64,000 nt of DNA, from contig NZ_AP027149.1 in assembly GCF_027925445.1 (NCBI RefSeq), positions 3,670,501-3,734,500 on the forward strand, given 5' to 3'. The notes below the pieces were generated by a model. That model had not been told where the DNA came from and made no database searches. It worked only from the letters and a program-made list of their open reading frames with translations. Source of the DNA: Methylocystis bryophila (GTDB taxonomy: Bacteria > Pseudomonadota > Alphaproteobacteria > Rhizobiales > Beijerinckiaceae). Position numbers and translations under genes: made by a program. Shown in pieces: positions 33,002-41,833 of this stretch. Every line of letters begins with the position of its first letter. Position 1 is the stretch's first letter.

Positions 33002-33436
33002 TTAATCCAATCTCAGACCGTCCGGGTCGAAGCCCTCTGGCGCGAGCTCGAAACGGGAAAACTCGAAGCCAGGCGCGACAGTGCAGCCGACGAGCGTCCA
33101 GGCCCCGAGGCTCTTGGCGCTTTGCCACCAACCGGGCGGCGCGACGAGTTGCGGGCGTTCTCCGGCCGCAAGATCGGCGCCGAGGAGATGACGAGACGCC
33201 TCCAACCCCTCCTCGCTCAGGGAAAGCTCGAGCGGCGCGCCCGCATAGAAGTGCCAGATCTCTGCGGCGTCGATCCTGTGCCAGCGGGAGATCTCGCCCT
33301 GCGGCAGCAGGTAGTAGATCGCGGTCGAAGCCGCGCGCTCCCCCCTGGGCTCGTCGCGAAAGGTCTCGCGGAAAAAGCCGCCTTCGGGATGAGGCTTGAG
33401 GGACAGCGCGCGGATTACCTCTTCGGCGGCGATCAT
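33002..33436 (-). CDS. Cupin family protein (DUF985 / cupin_5)
   Basis: A 144-residue single-domain protein with the DUF985 pattern: N-terminal L-PHPEGGFFRETF, then STAIYYLLPQGEISRWHRIDAAEIWHFYAG carrying the cupin-type His/Glu/His positions, and PPGWWQSAKSLGAWTLVGCTVAPGF (landmarks; the full runs are not copied). The fold is a beta-barrel known from structures of the family; function is not established. GAGGGA lies 7 bases before the ATG. Its gene is 11 bases from the next gene on the same strand, so they may be cotranscribed. Confidence 0.9.
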   Translation of the reverse strand: MIAAEEVIRALSLKPHPEGGFFRETFRDEPRGERAASTAIYYLLPQGEISRWHRIDAAEIWHFYAGAPLELSLSEEGLEASRHLLGADLAAGERPQLVAPPGWWQSAKSLGAWTLVGCTVAPGFEFSRFELAPEGFDPDGLRLD

Positions 33437-33446
33437 CCGCGGTCCC

Positions 33447-33860
33447 TCACCGCACGCGCGTCCAGCTGTCGCTTCCGCAAATATTGGTCCCCACGACGCA
33501 GCCCTCGAGCGTCAACTGCGTCTCGCTGGTTTGCTTGAGGCTCGCTTGATAATTCTGGCCGTCGTTTGCGTTATAGACCGTGCCCGCCCAGCTGTTGTCG
33601 CCGCTTTTCTTGAGATTGAGAATGGGAAGACCGAGCAGCCGCCGCGCGCGCTGAGCCGGATCAGGATTATTATCGTCCAAGGCGCTCTTCTCGGGTCCGG
33701 CCTCGATCACGCCGCACAGATTCGCGCCGCACATGCGCAGGCCGACCACGGCGGTGCCGTCGCCGACGCGCCATTTCCCGATCGGGCCCGCTGCGAGCGC
33801 AGTGGACGCGGTAAGGAGCGTCAATGCCGGTATCGCCAACATGAGCCGCCCGCTCTTCAT
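33447..33860 (-). CDS. DUF2147 exported protein
   Basis: A 137-residue secreted protein: signal peptide MLAIPALTLLTASTALA, then the DUF2147 pattern GPIGKWRVGDGTAVV, MCGANLCGVIEAG, a degenerate DDNNPDPAQRARRLLGLPIL and a C-terminal GCVVGTNICGSDSWTRV. There are four Cys, probably two disulfides, and the fold is likely a lipocalin-like barrel. Many alphaproteobacteria have such proteins; function is unknown. GGAG lies 8 bases before the ATG. Confidence 0.88.
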   Translation of the reverse strand: MKSGRLMLAIPALTLLTASTALAAGPIGKWRVGDGTAVVGLRMCGANLCGVIEAGPEKSALDDNNPDPAQRARRLLGLPILNLKKSGDNSWAGTVYNANDGQNYQASLKQTSETQLTLEGCVVGTNICGSDSWTRVR

Positions 33861-33982
33861 TCTGCCTACTCCGTTTCGTCTAGCTTGGTCTGAGGAGTAT
33901 AAAGCAGGATCGTCGCGAGAGGAAATCGTATCGGCGCGCAGATCCCGGGCGTTCTTGCGCCTGCGACGGCCTCCGACTATTG

Positions 33983-34777
33983 ATGATGACGATGGCGCAC
34001 CGCGACGAAACCGCGCGAGATTATGACCGCGCGCCGCGGCTTTTGCTGCTCGGCGGCACGAGTGAGGCGCGCGCGCTCAGCGAGCGCCTCGCAAGAGAAA
34101 CCGGGGTCGAAGCCCTCGTCTCGCTGGCGGGCCGCACAAGCGCGCCGCTCGCTTCGCCGCTGCCGACGCGAGTCGGCGGCTTTGGCGGGGTCGAAGGTCT
34201 GCGGCGCTATCTCATCGAGAACGGGGTCGATCGCGTGATCGACGCGACCCATCCCTTCGCGGAGCGCATCTCCGCGAATGCGCGCCAAGCCTGCGTCGCG
34301 CTAGGAATTCCGCTTGCGGTGCTCGGGCGCGAGCCCTGGCGGCGCGCGCCGGGCGACCGCTGGATCGAGGTCGCCGATATGGCCGCCGCCGTCGCGGCGC
34401 TGGGGCCGGCGCCGCGACGCGTTTTTCTCACCATCGGCCGGCTTTCGGTCCCCGCGTTCCGCGCAGCGCCGCAACATGACTACCTCATCCGAAGCATCGA
34501 GCCTCCGGAGCCCGAAGAGCTGCCGCCGTCGACCGAGCTGATCCTCGCCCGCGGCCCTTTCAGCCTTGACGACGAGATGCGGCTGATGCGCGAAAAGAAA
34601 ATCGACGTTCTGGTCACCAAGAACAGCGGCGGACCGTTGACTTACGCAAAGATCGAAGCGGCGCGCGCCCTCTCGCTGGAGACGATCGTCGTCCTGCCGC
34701 CGAGCGCACCGGCCGAGAGGCGTCTCGAGAGTCTCGAGGCGGCGCTCGATTTTGCTCGTGCGAAGCGGCCGGCATGA
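33983..34777 (+). CDS. cobK: Precorrin-6A reductase CobK
   Basis: NADPH-dependent reduction of precorrin-6A in aerobic cobalamin (vitamin B12) synthesis. About 264 residues with LLLLGGTSEARALSERLA near the start, VIDATHPFAERISANA, FLTIGRLSVPAF and VTKNSGGPLTYAKIEAAR, all family signatures. Several ATG codons are clustered at 33983, 33986 and 33992, and no clear ribosome site tells which is used. The stop overlaps cobQ (ATGA). I looked for a B12 riboswitch in the roughly 120 bases upstream and did not find the conserved B12 box. Confidence 0.93.
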   Translation: MMTMAHRDETARDYDRAPRLLLLGGTSEARALSERLARETGVEALVSLAGRTSAPLASPLPTRVGGFGGVEGLRRYLIENGVDRVIDATHPFAERISANARQACVALGIPLAVLGREPWRRAPGDRWIEVADMAAAVAALGPAPRRVFLTIGRLSVPAFRAAPQHDYLIRSIEPPEPEELPPSTELILARGPFSLDDEMRLMREKKIDVLVTKNSGGPLTYAKIEAARALSLETIVVLPPSAPAERRLESLEAALDFARAKRPA

Positions 34778-36234
34778 CCCGCGCGCTGATGATCCAGGGC
34801 ACGGGGTCGGACGTCGGCAAATCGCTCGTCGTCGCCGGGCTCGCGCGCGCCTTCGCGAACCGGGGCGTGAGGGTCGCTCCCTTCAAGCCGCAAAATATGT
34901 CGAACAATGCGGCGGTCGCGGGTTTTGGAGAAATCGGACGCGCGCAGGCGCTGCAGGCCCGCGCGGCGCGACTTTCTCCGCATGTCGATATGAACCCGGT
35001 GCTGTTGAAGCCGCAAAGCGGGACCGGCGCGCAAATCGTGGCGCAGGGCCAGGTCGTGGGTCAGGCCTCCGCGCGTGAATATCAGCTTTGGAAGCCGCGC
35101 CTCATGCCGCTCGTGCTCGAAAGCTTCGCGCGCCTTAGCCAGTCCGTCGATCTCATGCTGATCGAGGGCGCCGGCAGCGCGGCGGAGATCAATCTGCGCG
35201 CGGCCGACATCGCCAATATGGGATTTGCGCGGAGCGTGGACTGCCCCGTCGTGCTGGTCGGCGACATCGACCGCGGCGGCGTCATCGCGCAGCTCGTCGG
35301 CTGCCGCACGATCCTCGATCCGGAAGACGCGTCGCTCATTGCCGGCTTCATCGTGAATAAATTTCGCGGCGACCCGACGCTGTTTGACGAGGGGTTGCGC
35401 TTGATCGAGGAGAGGACGGGCTGGCCGTCGCTCGGCCTGCTGCCCTTCTTTCCGCCGGCGGCGCGGCTGCCCGCCGAGGATTCGCTTTCGCTTCCCCGCG
35501 GAGACGCGGTCGACGGAGCCGGAGGCGAGATCGAGATCGCCGTCCCGATCCCGCCAAACATCGCGAATTTCGACGACCTCGATCCGCTGAAGGCGGAGCC
35601 AGGGGTGCGGGTGACGTTCGTTTCGCGAGGGACGCCCTTGCCGGCTACTGCAAAGCTTATCGTGTTGCCGGGATCGAAGGCGAGCCTCGCCGATCTCGCC
35701 GCCTATCGCGCCGAGGGCTGGGACATCGACATTTGCGCGCATGTTCGGCGGGGCGGGCGCGTCCTGGGGCTCTGCGGGGGCTACCAAATTCTGGGCCGGC
35801 GCATCGCTGACCCCTTAGGCGTCGAGGGATCTCCCGGCGCGGCGGAAGGCCTCGGCCTGCTCGACGTCGAGACCGTGATGGGCGAAGAGAAAACCTTGCA
35901 GGCCGTTCGCGGCGAAAGCGTCGCGGAGGGCGCGCCTTTCGAGGGCTATGAGATGCACATGGGCGCAACCGAAGGGCCGGACCGCGATCGGCCGCTGCTA
36001 CGCTTTTTCGATGGCCGGTCGGAGGGCGCGGTCTCGCCCGACAGACGCGTCTGCGGAACTTACGTCCACGGGCTTTTTTCGAATGACGCGCAACGCGCCG
36101 CGCTGCTCGCCCCTCTTGGCGGCGCCCCCTCGCAGCTGCGATACGAGACGATGGTGGAGCAAACCCTCGACGCGCTGGCCGATCATTGCGCGCGCCATCT
36201 CGATCTCGATCGGCTTCTGGAGATCGCGCGATGA
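34774..36234 (+). CDS. cobQ: Cobyric acid synthase CobQ
   Basis: Glutamine-dependent amidation of four side chains of adenosylcobyrinic acid a,c-diamide. The 486 residues carry an N-terminal dethiobiotin synthetase-like P-loop domain (MIQGTGSDVGKS, KPQNMSNNA) and a C-terminal class I glutaminase-like domain with the nucleophile Cys in LGLCGGYQILG and a His in YEMHMGAT/TYVHGLF. LIEGAGSAAEINLR is a family motif. It overlaps cobK and cobC by 4 bases each. Confidence 0.96.
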   Translation: MTRALMIQGTGSDVGKSLVVAGLARAFANRGVRVAPFKPQNMSNNAAVAGFGEIGRAQALQARAARLSPHVDMNPVLLKPQSGTGAQIVAQGQVVGQASAREYQLWKPRLMPLVLESFARLSQSVDLMLIEGAGSAAEINLRAADIANMGFARSVDCPVVLVGDIDRGGVIAQLVGCRTILDPEDASLIAGFIVNKFRGDPTLFDEGLRLIEERTGWPSLGLLPFFPPAARLPAEDSLSLPRGDAVDGAGGEIEIAVPIPPNIANFDDLDPLKAEPGVRVTFVSRGTPLPATAKLIVLPGSKASLADLAAYRAEGWDIDICAHVRRGGRVLGLCGGYQILGRRIADPLGVEGSPGAAEGLGLLDVETVMGEEKTLQAVRGESVAEGAPFEGYEMHMGATEGPDRDRPLLRFFDGRSEGAVSPDRRVCGTYVHGLFSNDAQRAALLAPLGGAPSQLRYETMVEQTLDALADHCARHLDLDRLLEIAR

Positions 36235-37295
36235 CACGCCTCGCAGAGGCTGAGACCTTAAACGGCGGAAGCACGCTCGACGCGGCTCCCCTGCACGGCG
36301 GCGGCGTTGATGCAGCCCGCCGCGCCTTCCCCCTCGCGCCCTCGCCTTGGCTCGACCTCTCGACGGGCGTCAATCCGCGCGCCTATCCCCTGCCCGCCTT
36401 CGCGCCCGAAGTCTTGGCGCGCCTGCCAGACGCCTCGGCTTTCGAGGCCGCGGAGGCCGCCGCCGCCCGCGCCTATGGCGCGCCGCCGGGTTTCAGCGTC
36501 GTCGCCGGCGCCGGGACGCAGGCTTTCATCGATCTGCTGCCCCGGGTCTTCCCGGCGCGACGCGTCGCCACGCTGGGCTTCTGTTACGCCGAGCACGCCG
36601 CTCGCTGGCGCGCCGCGGGCGCCTCCGTGACGCAAGCGCAATCGCTCGACGAATTGGCCACGATGGACGTGGCGATCGTCGTCAATCCCAATAATCCGGA
36701 CGGCCGGATCGCGCCACCTTCAGACCTGCTGCATCTCGCCCGGCGTCTGAGCACGCGCGGAGGCTTGCTCGTCGTCGACGAGGCCTTCGCGGATTTTACG
36801 CCCGAGCTCTGCGTCGAGCCGTTGCTCGCCAAGGAGCCCGACGCAGGCGAGAACCTCGTTGTGCTTCGGAGCTTCGGCAAGGCTTACGGGCTGCCGGGGC
36901 TCCGGCTGGGCTTCGCGCTGTGCGCGCCGCCGCGCGCCGCCGCCTTGCGCGCGGCGCAGGGGCCCTGGGGCGTCTCCGGTCCTGCGCTCGCGGCAGGGGC
37001 GCGCGCGCTCGCCGACTCCGCCTGGCTGCGCGAGACCCGAGATTTCACGGCTCAATCTGCGCAACGTCTCGACTCGCTGCTCGCGATGGCGGGTCTTGCG
37101 CCGATTGGCGGAACGAGTCTCTTCCGCCTCGTCGAAAGCGTGCATGCGGCGAGGAGCTTCGCGCGCCTCTGCTCGGCGGGAATATTGGCGCGGCGTTTCG
37201 ATGAGCGACCGAGCTGGCTGCGTTTTGGCCTGCCAGCGGGGCCGCGAGATTTCGAGCGCCTCGCAGGGGCTCTCGGCGTGAGGAGCGATGTCTGA
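36231..37295 (+). CDS. cobC: Threonine-phosphate decarboxylase CobC (CobD-type)
   Basis: A PLP enzyme of aminotransferase fold that makes (R)-1-amino-2-propanol phosphate for the nucleotide loop of B12. The 354 residues: HGGGVDAARR, WLDLSTGVNPRAYP, VNPNNPDGR, VVDEAFADF and the PLP lysine in LRSFGKAYGLPGLRLGF. It starts in the cobQ stop (ATGA, 36231); the longer frame from 36186 is rejected. The name follows Pseudomonas denitrificans usage; Salmonella calls this CobD. Confidence 0.93.
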   Translation: MTRLAEAETLNGGSTLDAAPLHGGGVDAARRAFPLAPSPWLDLSTGVNPRAYPLPAFAPEVLARLPDASAFEAAEAAAARAYGAPPGFSVVAGAGTQAFIDLLPRVFPARRVATLGFCYAEHAARWRAAGASVTQAQSLDELATMDVAIVVNPNNPDGRIAPPSDLLHLARRLSTRGGLLVVDEAFADFTPELCVEPLLAKEPDAGENLVVLRSFGKAYGLPGLRLGFALCAPPRAAALRAAQGPWGVSGPALAAGARALADSAWLRETRDFTAQSAQRLDSLLAMAGLAPIGGTSLFRLVESVHAARSFARLCSAGILARRFDERPSWLRFGLPAGPRDFERLAGALGVRSDV

Positions 37296-37977
37296 GGAGA
37301 AGGGCGACGAGCTCGCGCCGACGGCCTCCTTCTCGCAGGCCGAACGCGACGCCGTCTATCGCGCCATCTACGAGCGGCGCGATGTTCGCGACGAATTTCT
37401 CGAGGAAGAGATTCCACGGGAAACGATCTTGCGCGTCCTGCAAGCGGCCCACCATGCGCCTTCCGTCGGCTTCATGCAGCCTTGGAACTTCGTGCTGGTG
37501 CGCGACGGCGCCATTCGCGCCCGCATCCGGGAAGCCTTCGAGGCGGCCGTGGCGCGAGAGACGCGCGAGATCCCCGAGGAACGGCAGGCGCTTTATCGCA
37601 GCCTCAAGCTGCAAGGCATCATGAAGGCGCCGCTGAACATCTGCGTCACCTGCGATCGCGCGCGGCACGGCGCCACAGGCCTCGGCCGCACACAGCAAAA
37701 GGACATGGACCTGCTCAGCACCGCCTGCGCGGTGCAAAATCTTTGGCTTGCGGCGCGCGCGGAAGGCGTCGGCGTCGGCTGGGTCAGCATTCTGCGCGAG
37801 GAGGATTTGCGCGCGATACTCGGCATCCCCGAGGAGATCGCCATCGTGGCCTATCTCTGCGTCGGCTTCATCGAGCGCGCCTATCGACGCCCGGAGCTCG
37901 AGGTCAAGCGTTGGGCCAAGCGGCTGCCGCTCGCCGAGCTGATTTTTGAGAATCATTGGGGCGAGAGGAGCGAGTAG
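37288..37977 (+). CDS. bluB: 5,6-dimethylbenzimidazole synthase BluB
   Basis: An oxygen-dependent enzyme of nitroreductase fold that cleaves FMNH2 to make dimethylbenzimidazole, the lower ligand of B12. The 229 residues show RRDVRDEFLEEEI, HHAPSVGFMQPWNFV, YRSLKLQGIMKAPLNICVTCD, GWVSILREEDL and the family end LPLAELIFENHWG. It overlaps cobC by 8 bases. Its presence shows that the cell makes true cobalamin aerobically. Last gene of the cobK-cobQ-cobC-bluB run. Confidence 0.95.
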   Translation: MSEEKGDELAPTASFSQAERDAVYRAIYERRDVRDEFLEEEIPRETILRVLQAAHHAPSVGFMQPWNFVLVRDGAIRARIREAFEAAVARETREIPEERQALYRSLKLQGIMKAPLNICVTCDRARHGATGLGRTQQKDMDLLSTACAVQNLWLAARAEGVGVGWVSILREEDLRAILGIPEEIAIVAYLCVGFIERAYRRPELEVKRWAKRLPLAELIFENHWGERSE

Positions 37978-38008
37978 CGTGCGACGGGGAGGCGCTTCTA
38001 AGCCCGCG

Positions 38009-38581
38009 TCACCTCGCCGGGGTGGAATCGCGGCGCGCCAGCTCGGGCTCGACGAGACGTCGCTTGATCAAATGGGTGAGCGCGCGGCTCCAAGATTCGT
38101 CGGTCTCGTTGCGCAGATCCGTGTGCGAGACATTCAGTAATTCGCCCGTTCTCGCATTGCGGACGCGAATCTCCAGGAACTGCTCCATCCGGCTGATCTT
38201 GCGAAAATAGCCGATGAAGGAAAGATCGGCGCCGAGAGCGCGGGCGATGTCGGCATCGCAACCGTCGCATTTTCTCAGCCAATGATCTTTCACACGAGAA
38301 TCTGGGGCCCCGCCCGTTTCGACGAGCCTGAAAAGCCCCGATTCCGACAGCAGCCGGCGCGCTAGAGCCGACATGCGCGAGAGCCGCTGTGTCTCCTCGG
38401 GGGTTTCCCCGGCAAGCGGCCCGCCGGCGCTGAAATCGTCCAGCTCCAAGTCGAAGGCGGCAAGCTTTGGCGGCGGAGCCGGCGCGTCCTGAGCCTGGGA
38501 CCGGCTCGCGAGGATTGGCGCAAGCGCCAATAGCGACAAGGCCGCAACGCGCCACGCAAGAATCTGCAATTGCCTTTGCAT
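38009..38581 (-). CDS. Exported DUF2380/DUF3280-like protein
   Basis: A 190-residue protein with a signal peptide (VAALSLLALAPILASRSQA, cleavage near residue 31). The mature domain begins LAAFDLELDDFS and contains a SRMSALARRLLSESGLF helix, KCDGCDADIARALGADLSFIGYFRKIS (a CxxC-like pair) and the closing NETDESWSRALTHLI, the pattern I associate with DUF2380/DUF3280 proteins often found near PQQ or methylotrophy genes. Function is unknown. It is convergent with bluB. Type E repeat E1 sits about 20 bases upstream of its start, and the ribosome site is weak. Confidence 0.75.
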   Translation of the reverse strand: MQRQLQILAWRVAALSLLALAPILASRSQAQDAPAPPPKLAAFDLELDDFSAGGPLAGETPEETQRLSRMSALARRLLSESGLFRLVETGGAPDSRVKDHWLRKCDGCDADIARALGADLSFIGYFRKISRMEQFLEIRVRNARTGELLNVSHTDLRNETDESWSRALTHLIKRRLVEPELARRDSTPAR

Positions 38582-38601
38582 CGTCGAGCCGCCCCGGCGC
38601 T

Positions 38602-38652
38602 TTAGAGCGAATTTCGCAAAAACTGACAGGCTTTTGCGATCAGAATTCGCTC
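38602..38652 (+). repeat. Palindromic element type E, copy E1
   Basis: TTTAGAGCGAATTTCGCAAAA, then CTGACAGG, then CTTTTGCGATCAGAATTCGCTC: an imperfect stem of about 17 bp with GAGCGAATT/AATTCGCTC ends and a GCAAAA/TTTTGC core. Related copies are at 14821-14875 and, degraded, near 10672. Confidence 0.7.
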
Positions 38653-38813
38653 CGACATTTCGACCTCGCGCGATTCCTTACGCTCGAACGATCTTATTCG
38701 GGCGGGAAGCGCGCGACGACCGCAGCGACGCCGATCATGACCCTTGGAGCGGGAATGCGCCTGAGCGCCTATCCCGAAGGCCGCGAGGAATTTTGCCCGA
38801 AATCAGGAAAACG

Positions 38814-39638
38814 TCAGTCCTCGTGACGCCGCCGATACTCCGTCAGCATCTCTACGGCACGCGACTGCAGCCGGTCGTTTATTCGGCTCTCGATCACCCG
38901 TTTCACATATCGGTTCACGGCGGGAGCGTACCACAAGACGACCTGCAGCGTCGCAATCGGGCCGCCTCCGACAGTTGCGATGCTCTCATTCGTCTCGATC
39001 TTGAAGGCGTCATAGCTGGGGCCGAATCTGAAGGACACTTCCTCATAGCCAGTGACGACGCTCGTCGTGTCGATCGTCGACTCGCGGTCGGGGTTCTTTC
39101 GGCTCGCAGTGAAATGCGTCTCCCATTTCAAGCCAATTTTGAGCGGAAGCCGCACGCCGGTGATCGGGTCGCCGACCTTGCGCGTCCAAACGCCGTCGTC
39201 GAGAAGGCCCCAGTTCTCGTCATAGACGTAGAGCCCGCTCAGCGACTGGCCCGAACCGACCGGGTTCGTCGTGATCGCGACGCTGAAGGCGCCGTCCTTG
39301 ATCTCGGTGAGCGTGTAAGTTTGGTAGGATTTGGTCTCGCCGGTGATGTCGTCGATCCACCGATAGGTCCACCGATCGCCAGGCCTGACCGAAATGCTGT
39401 CGACAATGGGGGGAGTCTTGGGAGCGTCCGGCTTCGTTTCCGTCTCGCTCTCGGCCCGGCCCGCAGCGGCGAGGAAGCAGAAGGCGGCCATCGGGATCAG
39501 GCGCGATGCGAAAAAGTGAAAACGGGCTTTTTGCGCAAATTGCGCTCTACACTTCAAGAATCGATCACCTTTTCCGCGTTCAGGCGATTGCGCCTGAACG
39601 CAGCGTGATCCAAAGGCGTCCGTCCCCAAACCCGGCAT
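38814..39638 (-). CDS. Exported hypothetical protein with 5' end formed by repeat A4
   Basis: The mature domain (from about residue 62) starts SETETKPDAPK and contains RPGDRWTYRWIDD, QTYTLTEIKDGAFSV, and a C-terminal YAPAVNRYVKRVIES. It looks like a periplasmic beta-rich protein; no family is recognised with confidence. The best ribosome site (GGAG, 6 bases) belongs to the ATG at 39638. From there, codons about 10-46 are made of repeat A4, and the hydrophobic signal core (HFFASRLIPMAAFCFLAAA) straddles the junction. Other in-frame starts are TTG at 39557 and ATG at 39491; the latter leaves no basic n-region and no ribosome site. Confidence 0.75.
   Translation of the reverse strand: MPGLGTDAFGSRCVQAQSPERGKGDRFLKCRAQFAQKARFHFFASRLIPMAAFCFLAAAGRAESETETKPDAPKTPPIVDSISVRPGDRWTYRWIDDITGETKSYQTYTLTEIKDGAFSVAITTNPVGSGQSLSGLYVYDENWGLLDDGVWTRKVGDPITGVRLPLKIGLKWETHFTASRKNPDRESTIDTTSVVTGYEEVSFRFGPSYDAFKIETNESIATVGGGPIATLQVVLWYAPAVNRYVKRVIESRINDRLQSRAVEMLTEYRRRHED
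39501..39611 (+). repeat. Palindromic element type A, copy A4, inside an open reading frame
   Basis: GCGCGATGCGAAAAAG at 39501-39516 pairs imperfectly with TTTTTGCGCAAATTGCGCTCTA (to 39549). ATCGATCACCTTTTCC follows, then a perfect 11-bp hairpin GCGTTCAGGCG (39576-39586), ATTG, CGCCTGAACGC (39591-39601), ending GCGTGATCC. On the minus strand the whole element is open in the frame of the exported protein. Confidence 0.85.
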
Positions 39639-39703
39639 GAAAATCTCCGCATTCTTCGCGGCGAGGCCTTCGGCGACGATCGAGGTCGGCGCGGGTCGCC
39701 GCG

Positions 39704-40444
39704 TTAGGATATCATCGCCATGCCGCCGTTGATGTGCAGCGTCTGACCGGTGATGAAGGCGGCCTCGTCGCTCGCCAGATACAAGACGGCCGCCCCGATC
39801 TCATCAGCGGAGCCGAATCGCTCCATCGGTATGAGCTTGAGCAGCCGCTCGCGCTGCGCCTCGTTGAGAACCTGCGTCATCGGGCTCTCGATCACGCCCG
39901 GCGCGACGCAATTGACGGTGACGCCACGGGAAGCCACCTCATTGGCGAGCGATTTGGTCATGCCGGTGAGTCCGGCCTTCGCCGCCGAGTAATTGGCCTG
40001 TCCCGGATTGCCGACGGCGCCCGCGACCGAGGTGATGTTGATGATGCGTCCGTGACGCTTGCGCATCATGCCGCGCAGAACGGCGCGAGAGAGACGGAAG
40101 GCCGCCGTCAGATTGACGGCGAGAACCGCGTCCCAATCCTCGTCCTTCATGCGCATGAAGAGCATGTCGCGGGTGATGCCGGCGTTGTTGACGAGGATGT
40201 CGACGCCGCCCATGGCCCCCTCGGCGGCGGGGATGAGCTTATCGGTCTCCGCTCGGTCGGAAAGATTGCAGGGAAGGATATGGGCGCGCTCCTTCAACTC
40301 GCCCGCGAGCGTCTCCAGCGCCTCGCGCCGCGTGCCTGAGAGCCCAACCGTCGCGCCCGCTTGATGCAGCGTGCGGGCGATGGCGAGCCCGAGGCCGCTG
40401 CTTGCGCCCGTGACGAGCGCTGTCTTGCCAGTCAGGTCGAACAT
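39704..40444 (-). CDS. fabG: 3-oxoacyl-[acyl-carrier-protein] reductase FabG
   Basis: An NADPH-dependent SDR that reduces 3-ketoacyl-ACP in fatty acid elongation. The 246 residues: TGASSGLGLAIA cofactor motif at about 11-22, NNAGITRD, catalytic Ser/Tyr/Lys in NITSVAG and YSAAKAG, and the C-terminal GQTLHINGGMAM. These are all typical of housekeeping FabG rather than of a generic SDR. AGGGGG lies 5 bases before the ATG. The acpP/fabD/fabF neighbours usual for this gene are not here. Confidence 0.93.
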   Translation of the reverse strand: MFDLTGKTALVTGASSGLGLAIARTLHQAGATVGLSGTRREALETLAGELKERAHILPCNLSDRAETDKLIPAAEGAMGGVDILVNNAGITRDMLFMRMKDEDWDAVLAVNLTAAFRLSRAVLRGMMRKRHGRIINITSVAGAVGNPGQANYSAAKAGLTGMTKSLANEVASRGVTVNCVAPGVIESPMTQVLNEAQRERLLKLIPMERFGSADEIGAAVLYLASDEAAFITGQTLHINGGMAMIS

Positions 40445-40522
40445 GTTTCCCCCTCTTGTCTTTTGTCTTGGCGGGTCGACGCCTGCGCCCGCTCGTCGCC
40501 GCTGAAAATATCCCAGCGCAAG

Positions 40523-40641
40523 CTTAGAGCGCGTCGCGGTCGCCTGGAATCAGGCGATCGGCAAGGACTAAGCTCCAAATCAAGCCTTAGAGCATGTCCT
40601 GACCGGAAAACCGCTTCGACTTTTCCAGGACAGGCTCTAGA
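40523..40641 (+). repeat. Palindromic element type B, copy B4
   Basis: TTAGAGCGCGTCGC, stem arms GGTCGCCT (40538-40545) and AGGCGATC (40552-40559), AAGGACTAAGCTCC, and a second hairpin AGAGCATGTCCTG...CAGGACAGGCTCT (40589-40638) with the CCGGAAAA/TTTTCC core. It lies between the fabG start and the prs end. Confidence 0.85.
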
Positions 40642-40663
40642 GCCGGAGAATATGCGCGTCAGG

Positions 40664-41611
40664 TCAGTCGAAGAGGCTCGAGACGCTTTCCTCTTTCGCG
40701 GTGCGCGCGATCGCCTCGCCGATCAGCGCGCCGATGGGAAGGATCCTGATATTGTGCGCATCCGCGACCTCGGGCCGAGGCAGGATCGTGTCGGTCACGA
40801 CGAGCTCGGTGAGACGGGACTTACTGACCCGCTCCACGGCCTTTCCCGACAGCACCCCGTGAGTAATGTAGGCGGAGGCCGAAACCGCGCCAGCGGCGAT
40901 CAGGGCCTCGGCGGCGTTGCAAAGCGTGCCGCCTGAGTCGACAATGTCGTCGACCATGATGCAATTGCGCCCTTCCACATCGCCGATGATGTTCATCACC
41001 TCCGACTCGCCCGCCCGCTCGCGCCGCTTGTCGACAATGGCGAGCGGCGCGTCGATGCGCTTGGCGAGCGCACGCGCACGCACGACGCCACCCGTGTCAG
41101 GAGAGACAACCGTCGTCTTGTTCGCTTTGGCGCGGCTCTTGATGTCGGCGACCATCACGGGCGCGGCGAAGAGATTGTCGGTCGGAATGTCGAAGAAGCC
41201 CTGCAGCTGGCCCGCATGCAAATCGACCGTCAGCACGCGGTCCGCGCCCGCCCGCGTGATCAGATTGGCGACGAGCTTGGCCGAGATCGGCGTGCGCGGG
41301 CCGGGCTTCCTGTCCTGGCGCGCATAGCCGAAATAAGGAATGACCGCAGTGATGCGACGCGCCGACGAGCGGCGCAGCGCATCGATCATGATCAGAAGCT
41401 CCATCAGATGGTCGTTCGCCGGGGCCGAGGTCGACTGCAGGACGAAGACGTCCTCTCCGCGCACGTTCTCGAGGATCTCGACCCATATCTCCTGATCGGC
41501 GAAACGGCGCACGACGGCGCGACAGAGCGGCAAGTTGAGATAGGTGGCGATCGCCTCCGCGAGCGCCCGATTAGAATTGCCGCTGAGGAGCTTCATTAAC
41601 GCCATCGCCAT
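40664..41611 (-). CDS. prs: Ribose-phosphate pyrophosphokinase
   Basis: Makes PRPP from ribose 5-phosphate and ATP for nucleotide, histidine and tryptophan synthesis. The 315 residues have LLSGNSNRALAEAI near the start, FADQEIWVEI, PYFGYARQDRK, the loop DLHAGQLQGFFDIP and the PRPP-binding VDDIVDSGGT. It is a class I enzyme of normal length. AGGA lies 6 bases before the first ATG; ATG codons at 41605 and 41596 are alternatives. Flanked on both sides by type B repeats. Confidence 0.97.
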   Translation of the reverse strand: MAMALMKLLSGNSNRALAEAIATYLNLPLCRAVVRRFADQEIWVEILENVRGEDVFVLQSTSAPANDHLMELLIMIDALRRSSARRITAVIPYFGYARQDRKPGPRTPISAKLVANLITRAGADRVLTVDLHAGQLQGFFDIPTDNLFAAPVMVADIKSRAKANKTTVVSPDTGGVVRARALAKRIDAPLAIVDKRRERAGESEVMNIIGDVEGRNCIMVDDIVDSGGTLCNAAEALIAAGAVSASAYITHGVLSGKAVERVSKSRLTELVVTDTILPRPEVADAHNIRILPIGALIGEAIARTAKEESVSSLFD

Positions 41612-41833
41612 CCCTGTTCCTGACCCCGCGGGGTCTTAGCAGCGGAGCGCGGTCGGAACAATACGACGGGGATGTGACGACGAGCGCCGTGAGCAAGGAA
41701 ACGCGGGAAGGCCGAACAGGCCGCTGTGGCCGGCTGTCACGCTTCCGTTCGGCCAGGCTTCAGCTTTCGCGAGCGGAAGCGCCCTGGCTCCCGTCGCCAG
41801 CGGCCGTCCCGCTTCGCCTTTTGGGAGCAAGAA

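Noticed and set aside
33861..33982. Possible cobalamin riboswitch before cobK
   Set aside because: No B12 box or the long conserved aptamer; the gap is too short for a full riboswitch.
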